The notes beneath the pieces are model-generated. The model worked only from the letters and a program-made list of their open reading frames with translations, had not been told where the DNA came from and did not search any database. The position numbers and the translations under genes are program-made. Positions 6,833 to 14,600 of a DNA stretch of 28,618 bases are shown in pieces. Origin of the DNA: a virus; the IMG/VR virus record IMGVR_UViG_3300037041_002839, positions 1 through 28,618 of that record; one strand, given 5' to 3'. The first letter of the stretch is position 1; each line of letters begins with the position of its first letter.

Positions 6833-6860
6833 ATTATAACTTTGCGCCGTAATTGTACAG
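6833..6860 (-). promoter_or_regulatory. Promoter of the HTH operon
   Basis: The minus strand reads CTGTAC (6860-6855), 16 nt, then TATAAT (6838-6833) followed by TAAA. TGTACAA at the -35, CGGCG in the spacer and TATAATTAAA match the promoter at 5711-5739, so the two are probably controlled together. Confidence 0.55.
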
Positions 6861-6863
6861 TGT

Positions 6864-7538
6864 TTAAAGCAGACCGAGCATCTCTTCGAGTTCTTCAAGA
6901 GTGGGAGCAGCCGTCACTGAGAGAGGCGTGCCATCATCAGCTATGGTAATCCATGTCGAGTCATGGCGAAGTGTATCAGTGAGCTTCTGGAGTGGGGCAG
7001 CGTATGCTTGTGCTTCAGCGCGTGCTGCCTTGTTGTGGCGTCTGCCTTCAACAATCGCTGCTGTGTGCGCACTTGATTGTGTTCTTCCCTTCTGTGAAGC
7101 GCTCATATTGGCACGATGCGCAGGTGTTAAAGGAGCAACTGACTTACCTTTCTTCGCGATGCTGATTGCAGGAATCTTTTTCCCTGTCTTTGTAGCACTG
7201 ATACTGGCGCGAGTCGCATCACTCACTGAAGTTCCAGCGCCACCGCCACTTGTCAAGTTGAAACCGTCCGGTGCCATGCATCCAAGAGTGGCTATCCACC
7301 AGCATTCCCGCTCATTCAGTTCCTCTCTCTTGCACTCTTCGAGGATAACAAATGAGAACTCTCCAACACCATACTTCATGATGGCACCTTTGATTCCAGC
7401 AGAGTTCTTCTTAGGCGTTGAGTGCTGCTTCCATCTCTCAAAACAATCCACACTTTGACCACAGTATTTTCTGCCTGTCTCAACGTGTGTGATGCAGTAA
7501 ATTCCCGTCGTCTTCTTTAAGTAGTAATTAGTTTTCAT
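6864..7538 (-). CDS. GIY-YIG homing endonuclease with NUMOD3-like repeats
   Basis: The 224-aa protein starts with the GIY-YIG nuclease fold: GIY at 12-14, KYCG (YIG variant, Cys for Ile) at 24-27, the catalytic Arg in the helix FERWKQH, and a conserved Glu in LNEREC near 76. From about residue 95, Ser/Thr/Lys-rich segments (SDATRASISATKTGKK, ISIAKKGKS, HRANMSASQKGR) recur in the manner of NUMOD3 DNA-binding repeats. Such proteins are usually free-standing homing enzymes that spread between phage genomes. It overlaps the end of the palm-like gene by 11 nt, so it may have inserted at or fused to its 3' edge. It appears intact. Confidence 0.85.
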   Translation of the reverse strand: MKTNYYLKKTTGIYCITHVETGRKYCGQSVDCFERWKQHSTPKKNSAGIKGAIMKYGVGEFSFVILEECKREELNERECWWIATLGCMAPDGFNLTSGGGAGTSVSDATRASISATKTGKKIPAISIAKKGKSVAPLTPAHRANMSASQKGRTQSSAHTAAIVEGRRHNKAARAEAQAYAAPLQKLTDTLRHDSTWITIADDGTPLSVTAAPTLEELEEMLGLL

Positions 7539-8550
7539 AGAGTTCTACCGTCCATTTGTAACCTGTTGCTTCTTTAAGCTCGAGTAAGATATCTGCGATG
7601 TCACCGTTAACGTCAGCAACGAAACCGTCGTGAACTCTGAGGATGATGTTGTCACGGCCAACAACTTCAAATGCAGTATCAATGATGCGCTGCTCATGTG
7701 TTGTAAAGAACATGTGAGCCCCTTCAACACGGCACTCTTGCAGTGTCGATGCAATCCACTTGCCAAGCTCATCATACCAAGGGACACCAACTGCATGAAG
7801 CTTGAATCCACTGTCAGGATGGAAGAGACGTGACCGCATTGCTTTTGCTTTCTTCTCAATACTCTTTACCGTATCATACTTTAGTGCGTACGTGTAGCAT
7901 TCAGTATCGATAATGCGCTGAAGGAAAGCTGTCTTGCTATCACACATTGCCGTAAAGTCAGGATGCTCAGTGATGCCGCGCTCTTGAAGTAGATGACGGA
8001 AAATGTTTGGAAAGCAAGCGTCAATGTCGAAATCGTGGAAGCCTGCAAACTTAATTCGTTTCATTTCTTTTGTGAGTCCTTGGTCAGCATGGTAAATTCG
8101 TGCGCCTGCATCTGAAGTGGTGTAGTTCCGAACATCAGCGCCTGGATACGGAATGGGCTCTAAAGCCTTTGTGCTCTTGGCTTTCCGCGCTAAGTCTCCA
8201 CTATAAGATGTCTTCCTGTGGTGTTCCTGTCTGTAAGAGTGGATGAGTCTGTTCTCTTGTGCGAGACATCTTTCGAACAGGGCGGAGAACGCCGGTGTCT
8301 GTGCCTCGAGGAGGAAGCAGATGCCAGCCGCCCGGTTGCTGTAGCGCTTCACATGGAAGCACGCGTCTCTGATAACAGGATACTGCTCAGTGAGTGCTTT
8401 CATCTGGGCAGAAGGAATAAACTCCGCTCCCCATCGTGCTGTTGAGACAAACAATTCCATCAATGCAATGTGCCCTCGACCTATACGCTGGAGGGAGGGC
8501 ACATTGATTTTGAGGAAATCTTTATAGAGGGCGGTGGTGCTACTGGACAT
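7528..8550 (-). CDS. Protein with polymerase palm-like motifs, 340 aa
   Basis: I do not recognise a named family. Residues 149-158 (GARIYHADQG) and the helix after them lead into FHDFDIDACFPNIF (171-184), which resembles polymerase motif A: a strand, a catalytic-type Asp, then a helix with P-N. Near the end, IILRVHDGFVADV (302-314) resembles motif C of family A DNA polymerases and T7-type RNA polymerases, where V-H-D lies in a beta hairpin. A Lys-rich helix between them (KYDTVKSIEKKAKAMRSR) could serve as motif B. The order A-B-C is right, and 340 aa could hold a minimal palm with no exonuclease. This is pattern recognition only. The ATG at 8550 (GGAG upstream) is preferred to a GTG at 8577 because the latter lies inside the leader structure. 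Confidence 0.5.
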   Translation of the reverse strand: MSSSTTALYKDFLKINVPSLQRIGRGHIALMELFVSTARWGAEFIPSAQMKALTEQYPVIRDACFHVKRYSNRAAGICFLLEAQTPAFSALFERCLAQENRLIHSYRQEHHRKTSYSGDLARKAKSTKALEPIPYPGADVRNYTTSDAGARIYHADQGLTKEMKRIKFAGFHDFDIDACFPNIFRHLLQERGITEHPDFTAMCDSKTAFLQRIIDTECYTYALKYDTVKSIEKKAKAMRSRLFHPDSGFKLHAVGVPWYDELGKWIASTLQECRVEGAHMFFTTHEQRIIDTAFEVVGRDNIILRVHDGFVADVNGDIADILLELKEATGYKWTVELYEN

Positions 8551-8603
8551 ATGGTCTCCGGTGGGGAGTGGATACACCGGAATTCCACTCCCAGTAGCAC
8601 CAC
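8534..8603 (-). promoter_or_regulatory. Structured mRNA leader over the start of the palm-like gene
   Basis: In the minus-strand transcript GTGGTGCTACTGG (8603-8591) pairs perfectly over 13 bp with CCAGTAGCACCAC (8546-8534), which is codons 2-6. Inside are two competing hairpins: GGGAGTGG (8592-8585) with CCACTCCC (8571-8564), and CCGGTG (8580-8575) with CACCGG (8563-8558). The second hides part of the GGAG ribosome site (8559-8556); the first leaves it free. They cannot form together because no linker separates their 3' arms. The promoter at 8613-8640 would start RNA about 3 nt before the outer stem. This looks like a translational switch. Confidence 0.5.
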
Positions 8604-8612
8604 TTACGTTTA

Positions 8613-8640
8613 AGTATATGCCAATGAGTAGAGTTGTTAA
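8613..8640 (-). promoter_or_regulatory. Promoter of the palm-like gene
   Basis: The minus strand has TTAACA (8640-8635), a 16-nt spacer and TATACT (8618-8613); each box matches five of six consensus bases. The predicted start near 8606 places the leader hairpin at the 5' end of the RNA. Confidence 0.5.
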
Positions 8641-8660
8641 ACTATTTTCAGTTATTTGCG

Positions 8661-9074
8661 CTAAAGTTTTGGAGGATTTAATCCTTCAGCAAATCTAATC
8701 TCAAAATGTGGGAGGTCCCTGAAGGTAGCCCAATCCCCGCCCCAGATCAATTCATAACGGAGACGCTCTTCTGCAGCCATCTCGGCCCAGCAGCTCTTCA
8801 CAACAGATGCAAGCTCTCGAAACCGCATGGTGTCATCCCAGTCAATTGGGAACGGCACAATGTCTATTGCTAGAGATGGCGAGACGTTGTGCTTGCTATG
8901 TGGGAACTGCAGCTTTGAAGCCCCAGCTCTATACGCTTTGTCTTGTGCTTCCTGATTCCTGAAACCACAAATGACAGTGAAGTCAGTCCGCTCGATGACA
9001 CGCTTCATCAGCCGTTGCAGCACTACATGGCAACTGTCCAATTGAGTTAAACTTCTTTGCGAAAATTTCGGCAT
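8661..9074 (-). CDS. Endolysin, M15-type peptidase
   Basis: This 137-aa enzyme should cut peptide bonds in peptidoglycan, as the T5 L-alanyl-D-glutamate endopeptidase does. The zinc site is visible: SKHNVSPSLAIDI gives His62 and Asp71, and DLPHFEI gives His123 with the catalytic acid Asp120. GFRNQEAQDKAYRAG (37-51) is the substrate-side region typical of the family. There is no signal peptide and no cell-wall-binding domain, so it would need a holin. It lies just after the holin-like gene. The length is normal for a single-domain M15 lysin. The ribosome site before ATG 9074 is weak (TGGA), perhaps to limit its level. Confidence 0.9.
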   Translation of the reverse strand: MPKFSQRSLTQLDSCHVVLQRLMKRVIERTDFTVICGFRNQEAQDKAYRAGASKLQFPHSKHNVSPSLAIDIVPFPIDWDDTMRFRELASVVKSCWAEMAAEERLRYELIWGGDWATFRDLPHFEIRFAEGLNPPKL

Positions 9075-9114
9075 TATATTCCAGTTTCAGTTTGACTGCT
9101 ATACTTAGAAATGA

Positions 9115-9164
9115 CGGGGCGACCGTTGGAATACTTTCGACATTTTGATCTGACAGTCGCCCCG
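9115..9164 (-). repeat. Inverted repeat between holin-like gene and endolysin
   Basis: CGGGGCGAC (9115-9123) and GTCGCCCCG (9156-9164) form a perfect 9-bp GC-rich stem with a 32-nt loop. On the minus strand it starts 23 nt after the holin-like stop and is followed by GTCATTTCT, a poor T tract. It could slow polymerase, partly terminate, or protect the 3' end of the upstream message and so set endolysin dosage. Confidence 0.5.
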
Positions 9165-9186
9165 CTTTTAAGTTACTTTAGTTTCG

Positions 9187-9465
9187 TTAGAGGATCTTAC
9201 GAGCAATTGACTCCACAACTTCCTCAACTTTCTCAACACGGACACTCAGCTGAAGGAGACCGGCGGCAAATGCCTCACGGTCCTTCGCATGTTCAGCAAC
9301 AGTTTTGTTCAGCGCATCAACAAGCTTCCCTAAGTGCGATGACTGCTTGTCAAGGTACTCCTTCAACATAGGAAGCAGCACCTTGGCTAGATAGACAAGC
9401 ATTCCTACGGATAAGCCAAGCGCTCCAAGCGGACCTGTGATGAGTCCGATCATCTCTGTTTCCAT
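9187..9465 (-). CDS. Holin-like membrane protein with coiled coil
   Basis: The 92-aa protein has one clear hydrophobic segment at about 5-33 (MIGLITGPLGALGLSVGMLV, then YLAKVLLPM). A charged helical tail follows with heptad-like spacing (LGKLVDALNKTVAEHAKDRE, then VRVEKVEEVVESIARKIL). This plan is shared by small phage holins and holin-associated proteins. It lies directly upstream of the endolysin and shares its first base with the preceding stop (TAATG). Holin is the best guess; a spanin or another lysis accessory protein cannot be excluded. Confidence 0.6.
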   Translation of the reverse strand: METEMIGLITGPLGALGLSVGMLVYLAKVLLPMLKEYLDKQSSHLGKLVDALNKTVAEHAKDREAFAAGLLQLSVRVEKVEEVVESIARKIL

Positions 9466-9677
9466 TATGATGCCTTTCTTAGGAGAGATCCTGCCGTTGC
9501 ACCAGGTCCAATGGAGGGCACGGCAAACGAGAAGTCACCGCCTCGCTGGATGATTACACCGGGACCGGGCTCGACCTGCTCTATGCTGCCACTCACCTCA
9601 GTGACAGCCCACTGGGAGAGCAGCGCTTCCTCAGTTATAATGTGATTCAACTCTATCCGTTCATGCTGTTTCGACAT
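9465..9677 (-). CDS. Hypothetical small protein, 70 aa
   Basis: The protein begins MSKQHERIELNHIITEEALL, has Val-Glu-Pro-Gly-rich strands in the middle (IEQVEPGPGVIIQ) and a Gly/Ala-rich end. I do not recognise a family. The frame is open further upstream, but the ATG at 9677 is preferred: it has GAGGAG 7 nt before it and the longer reading only shadows the upstream gene. It overlaps the 63-aa gene by 17 nt and the holin-like gene by one base, so the three are probably translated together. It may be a minor structural or lysis accessory protein. Confidence 0.55.
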   Translation of the reverse strand: MSKQHERIELNHIITEEALLSQWAVTEVSGSIEQVEPGPGVIIQRGGDFSFAVPSIGPGATAGSLLRKAS

Positions 9678-9852
9678 TGACAATCTCCTCATAGATGTGC
9701 GGAAGCGTCCAGCTCTCAGCCGCTGCCAGCTCCTGAAGGGCAAGGGGAATCCCGAGCATGTAGCCACATGCATCCTTGTTCCGCGATAGATGCCACTGCT
9801 TGAGTGAGTCGGTGGCGTCAGCGGGGAACACAAGCCATTTCTGGATTATCAT
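9661..9852 (-). CDS. Hypothetical small protein, 63 aa
   Basis: The protein opens MIIQKWLVFPADATDSLKQW and ends in an acidic helical tail. No family is recognised. The ATG at 9852 has AGGAGA 5 nt upstream. It lies between the glycine-rich adhesin and the lysis genes, where small fibre chaperones are often found; this placement is the only clue to function. Confidence 0.5.
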   Translation of the reverse strand: MIIQKWLVFPADATDSLKQWHLSRNKDACGYMLGIPLALQELAAAESWTLPHIYEEIVNVETA

Positions 9853-9874
9853 AATATCTCCTGTATCTTCGGAA

Positions 9875-10798
9875 TCATTTCGTCACCAGCACTACAACGC
9901 AGCCGGTCGTGCCCGCACTACCAGCAACACCGAGCGTCCCGGCTCCTGCACCACCAGCCCCACCGAGCGCCTGCACAGTGCCAGTCCCAGTTGAAGTTGA
10001 GGTCTGCAGGAAGACAAGCCCGCCGCCACCGCCGCCGCCACCACCACCGTTTGCCGTGCCAGTTATCGCAGCAGCACCACCGTTGGTCCCGTTGGCGGAG
10101 ATGCGACCGTTGTTTGTCAGCGTAGCGGCGTAGACCATGACTGCGCCTGCACCACAACCGCCAGCACCGCTTGTGCAGGTTCCACCAGTTGTGTTGCAAC
10201 CACCGCTGCCGCCGCCTGAGCCACCACCGAAGGAACCAGGAAGTGTTGTCCGCCCTCCAAAGAGCAGCGCGTTTGAAGACCAGTCCTGAGCAGGTGTGGG
10301 AACCGTAATTGTCCCAGCGGTGCCACCATTCTGACCTAGACCGGATACTCCTCCAGCACCACCGATAGGAACAACTCCTGCACTGTTGAGTGATGCGTTT
10401 GCAACACCTGAAACCACGGGGGAGCCATTGCCAGTGAGCGACACACCGTCCCGCCCAGCCGTCGCGGCTGGCCCGTAGGTGCCGCGGGCAACGAGCGCAA
10501 CTCCGGTGGTTCCAGGCGTAGGATTTGCAGGGCCGTCATCGTCGATGCTGCCGCCAACATCAATGGTCAGTGTGCCCTTGACGCTGACGCGGAAGCCTGC
10601 AGGCTTCAAACGACCAGTTGCAGTGATGATGAGGTTGTTGTACTGCATGTTGCGAGTTAGAGTGACAGTGGTGGAGATGGTTACATCACCGTCAAATCCA
10701 AATCCGTAGTACGCACTGAGGAAAGATGTAGAAAGTGTGGAAGAACCGCCGCCCCCTGCAGCTGGGAAAGCGTCAACACCAAAAGATACGTTTGCCAT
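9875..10798 (-). CDS. Glycine-rich fibre tip or adhesin
   Basis: The 307-aa protein is dominated by Gly, Ala, Ser and Thr. The first 100 residues look like beta strands (VTISTTVTLTRNMQYNNLII and onward). After that Gly-rich loops recur (GGAGGVSGLGQNGG, GGGSGGGSGG, GGAGGAGAGTLGVAGSAGTTG), with a run of ten glycines near residue 255. Four to five Cys are placed in the Gly-rich zone. The pattern is like the glycine-rich distal domains of phage adhesins such as T2-type gp38, where Gly segments pack as polyglycine helices and the loops bind the receptor. The role is inferred from composition and from its place after the structural genes. Its ATG shares a base with the preceding stop (TAATG). Confidence 0.6.
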   Translation of the reverse strand: MANVSFGVDAFPAAGGGGSSTLSTSFLSAYYGFGFDGDVTISTTVTLTRNMQYNNLIITATGRLKPAGFRVSVKGTLTIDVGGSIDDDGPANPTPGTTGVALVARGTYGPAATAGRDGVSLTGNGSPVVSGVANASLNSAGVVPIGGAGGVSGLGQNGGTAGTITVPTPAQDWSSNALLFGGRTTLPGSFGGGSGGGSGGCNTTGGTCTSGAGGCGAGAVMVYAATLTNNGRISANGTNGGAAAITGTANGGGGGGGGGGLVFLQTSTSTGTGTVQALGGAGGAGAGTLGVAGSAGTTGCVVVLVTK

Positions 10799-11223
10799 TA
10801 CTCCCTCCAGACAAGTTCGATGCGATCAAACGTGCAGGTGCCAGCAACAGTCGTGGTCTTTGCATGCAGGTAGAGGACGTCATCAGCGCTTTTGATGAAG
10901 TCGACATCCAGCTTTGCCGTGACGTTGCCTTGAGTTGCAGTGGTGATGCCTGTGGAGAAAGTGGCTGTCGTATCACCAATCCACTTCTGGTTGCCAGCAG
11001 TGTCCTTGCTCAAACTGAATGTGAGACCAGTTGCACCAGCTGCGATGGAGTTGACGTGAATGTAGATTGCGGAGAGGTGAGCAACACCACGAGTGTTTCC
11101 AAGTACGTTTGTGCTGTCAGCATTGAGCGGAAGCGCATGACGGTTTGCAGCAACGAAAGCGTCTGTGATCGCTAGAGCCAGCGTGTGCTGGGATGAATGA
11201 ATGTAGGTGCCTGTGGCGCCCAT
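10798..11223 (-). CDS. Hypothetical beta-rich virion protein, 141 aa
   Basis: The protein is rich in Thr, Ala and short beta-prone segments (LSAIYIHVNS, TGLTFSLSKD, VLYLHAKTTT) and ends FDRIELVWRE. The final strand resembles the ends of the fibre-like proteins at 20239-22407. It probably is a small beta-sandwich structural protein that works with the adhesin encoded directly after it, to which it is coupled by TAATG. No family is recognised. AAGGAAAAT precedes the ATG at 11223. Confidence 0.55.
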   Translation of the reverse strand: MGATGTYIHSSQHTLALAITDAFVAANRHALPLNADSTNVLGNTRGVAHLSAIYIHVNSIAAGATGLTFSLSKDTAGNQKWIGDTTATFSTGITTATQGNVTAKLDVDFIKSADDVLYLHAKTTTVAGTCTFDRIELVWRE

Positions 11224-11268
11224 TTGATTTTCCTTTTCTTCGACTTCTTCGAGGAATTAATTGTTTGT

Positions 11269-11625
11269 TTACTTTGATGCCTTACGGGCGGGAACTGGAA
11301 TAGCGCGAGTCTCCTGACCAGGTAGATCAGAGATAGACATCTTGCCTGCATCACGAGGAGGCTGGTACTTCACAGGACCAGGACCTTCTCCCTGCACAGC
11401 AGGCGAGCCGCTCTTGTACTTGGCACGCCAGCCAGCAGCACCAGCAGAGCCTGGGCCACCGCTGTTGGTGTTCGACACCGTTGTATCAACATACTCGCCC
11501 TCATTTATCAGATCAGGGACCTTGTAGGTTGAAGGAGGAGTGTTGCCTTTGCGGCCCTTGCTCTTCCCAGGATTCTTTACTCTTGTCTCTGCGTAATCCG
11601 CATCTTTAAGGTCGTCATAAGCCAT
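11269..11625 (-). CDS. Hypothetical Pro/Gly-rich basic protein, 118 aa
   Basis: The protein is polar, probably disordered and rich in P, G, K and S (ETRVKNPGKSKGRKGNTPPS near the N terminus, RDAGKMSISDLPGQ near the end). No family is recognised. The frame is open to 11658, but the ATG at 11625 has GGAG 8 nt before it and follows the candidate -10 at 11644-11649, so it is the likely start. It lies directly after the largest ejection protein gene and may be an internal virion or assembly factor. Confidence 0.55.
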   Translation of the reverse strand: MAYDDLKDADYAETRVKNPGKSKGRKGNTPPSTYKVPDLINEGEYVDTTVSNTNSGGPGSAGAAGWRAKYKSGSPAVQGEGPGPVKYQPPRDAGKMSISDLPGQETRAIPVPARKASK

Positions 11626-11643
11626 TTTCTTTCTCCAGTTGTA

Positions 11644-11649
11644 AATATA
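11644..11649 (-). promoter_or_regulatory. Candidate -10 element (TATATT)
   Basis: In the 64-nt gap after the 1718-aa gene the minus strand has GAGATATATTTAC, close to GAGAGTATATTTAAAG before the adaptor gene and GAGATATATATTAG near the window start. No good -35 is seen here, so this is weak. Confidence 0.35.
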
Positions 11650-11689
11650 TCTCATCATAGAAATCCATCACTTATTTTTTATCTTTGCT

Positions 11690-14600
11690 CTATTTCTTTC
11701 TTGCAGCGCCTGTCAGTATTTCAAGTTCACTACGACGGATCGCAGCTTCTTGTGCAGCCTGCTCAATTGCACGTGTCTCAGTCTCTAGCGGTAGGCCGGT
11801 GCCAAAACGACCAGTTAGACCAGCCATCTCAGAGCCTGTGAATGTTGTACGCTCACCTGTTGACAGTCCTTCGGCACCAAAGATATCGAATGAACCTGCA
11901 TACTTGCCCCAGTCATCAACGAATCGACGAGTACCAAGAAGTTCAAATGCTTTCATGTATCCCCTGTAGCGCTCAAAATCTGCGGATGGTACCTCATAGA
12001 CTTGTCCGTTGTAAGCTTCCTCACCACCTGTAGCAGGACGAACCTTTGCATTGAAGTTGGTGGTCCAAGCATCTTTCAGACCAGCTGCATCCATGAAAGC
12101 AATGTGTTCCACAGGAATCCTGTTCTTCTTTAGCTTTATGTTCCAGAGAGCTCCCATACCAGTTCCATAAGCAATCATTGTTTGGTATTCTGGACGAAGC
12201 TTGCTGAAGATATAGCCAGCACCGAAGTCTCGCTTCCCCTTGACAGGATCAGCAGCCCCAACCATAAGATCAACCGGTGTTGTCATCAGTCCTGCAGCAA
12301 GGTAGACAAAATCACTGTAAGGTAAATTAGGCATTATGGTTATTTGCCCTTCACGACCTGCCTTGGCTTCAAGATCGAGAACAATATTGCTAACACCAGC
12401 ATCATATGGAGTGTACCAACGCATCTCATTCCACTGCTCTTCACCAACAGCCATTTTTGTTCCATCAGTAGCAAGACGCATCTGACGGACAACACGACTT
12501 GGATTTGTTAGCAGCCCTCTCAATCCCTCGACCACGGAGTTTCTGGTGAAGTTGTAGAACAGAATGAACTTGGAGACGTACTTGCGTTCAATCTCGGTTG
12601 CTGCGCCGTAGTCAAAGAGAGAGCGACGTCCAAGGTCTATTGCTTCGTCAACTGTCTTTCCAGATTTGATGGCATCAACAGTGTAGCTGAGACGCCACAT
12701 ATCATCAGCAAACTGAGCAAATCCTGAACTTAGAACAAGCTTGGGACTGTCAATCGCACTCCCGACTGCACCACGTGCCTTCCCGAACAGACCACTTGCA
12801 AGACCAAGTTCGCGTGCATCATCAAGGAATCGAGGATCGATGTTGACAGAAGCCGCTGACTTAAATACACCACTGACAATCGCACGATCATAGAGTTCAC
12901 CAGCTGTGACAGGCACACCGAATCGATCGGTTGCCACAACTGCTGCTCTCACTGCAGCATCAGTCGATGATCCTTTTTGCAGCACGCTGGCACCTGAAAT
13001 AGGAGATACAGGAAGGGCACCTATTGTTAGCCCAGCAATAAAAGGTGCTCCACTGATGTTTTTTCCATGGAACCGAGGATTGCGGTAGAGGATCATGTTG
13101 TAGAAGATGGAGTTGTAAATGCCCCAAAGATCGTTGACGCGATTGCGGACGGAGATCACAGATAATTCTCCTTTGAGTCCTCCTCCCTTAGCTGCACGCT
13201 CAGCAAGAATGCCCATCTCTTGGATGAGCTGATCAAACTTAGGTGCCTTACCAAAGTCAGCTTCAATCGCTTCCTGGATGAGGCGACCAAGAGGACCAGT
13301 TCCCATTGACTTCACATCGAGAGCGCCAGATGCAAGTTTTGCAGCATCAACAGCAATGAGAGTTGCATCATCTGCATATGAAGCGCGGATGGCAACTGCT
13401 GTGTCCTCGCCACCGGATATCCATTCAGAAGCCCGCGCACGAATTGCCCCTTCAAGTGCTGGCTGATCTTCCAGTATACTTCTCACCAGCGGCAAGTTGA
13501 TAAGATCATCAGCTGAGTTAAGGGCAGTTCCTTCAAGTTTTGCAGCAGTGACACCATTGATAAGCTTGCGACCATAGACAGGACCAAATGCTGATATTGC
13601 AAGGTCAAGATATCCACCAAGAGTGTCAGGCTCAAAGTCAAGTATCTTGCTAACAGTCTCTCTTGATATTTTGTTTGCCTCACCACGTGCCCATGCAGCA
13701 GTGAGCACTTCATCAGGCTTTGTGGTAAGTGAGAAGACTTTGCCTAGCTCATCAACAAATGCAGTGTTTTGAAACTTCGTGTCGCTGGCTATGGCGGCAA
13801 CATCAGTGATGAATGCCTTGATGTTGTTGACATCATTAAGGTCGGTACCTAAATAGCGGTTGATGGTGGCTGTCAGTTCAGTGGTGCCTTCGGCTGTTAG
13901 GAACTTTGACACATCATCATATTCGAATGTACCAGTAAGGAATTGTGCACCACTGAATTGCTTCCTTCCAAAGATAGCTGACTGCGCAATGCGAGTCCAT
14001 GTATCGCTGCTGCTGTTATCACCGACAAGGTTGACAATCTTTTCGTATGGAGTGCTTCCAACAGCTTCCGCCAACTGCTTCTGAAGAATCTTACCAAGGT
14101 TGCCCATCTTCGTCCTACCGTCTGTTAGGATACGAAGCTGATCACTGTTTAGGAAGCGCACAGGATCACCAGCTTTTCTTGCCCACTGACTGACAGTAGA
14201 TACAATTGAACGCCAGGTAGAGTTGATAAGACCAACATCACCACCGTAAGCTTCTGCACGCCCAGATGGAACAGACAACGGACGAGAAACTTTATCACGA
14301 ATGATTGTTCGTTTGCCAGCAGGCGCAAGAGCACTGCTCTTAAAAGAATCGCTTCCTTTAGCTGCAACAGCGTCAGTAACAGAGTAGACAATCTGACGTA
14401 AATCAGATGCTTCAACCGTTCCGCTGCTGATCTTAGCCATCATCCTGCTTGCTTCACCACGTGGCAGTGTGGATGAGATTGCTTGCTGACGAACAGTATT
14501 GCGAAGAGCAACTTGCTGAGGAGGAGTAAGAGCGTATGTGCCTGTGCCAGGAGAAGCTGAGGTGATGCTGTCAATAAGCCTGAACTCATCAGTGGCTCGA

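Noticed and set aside
6901-7458. Plus-strand open frame opposite the GIY-YIG gene
   Set aside because: It is a shadow of a gene with clear motifs on the other strand.
8558-8592. H-type pseudoknot from the two leader stems
   Set aside because: The 3' arms of the two stems abut with no linker, so one loop would have to cross 8 bp with zero nucleotides. Alternative hairpins are more reasonable.
10021-10060. GC-rich triplet repeat as a DNA repeat element
   Set aside because: It encodes the poly-Gly run of the adhesin; a similar tract at about 17470-17515 encodes Gly in the 878-aa protein.
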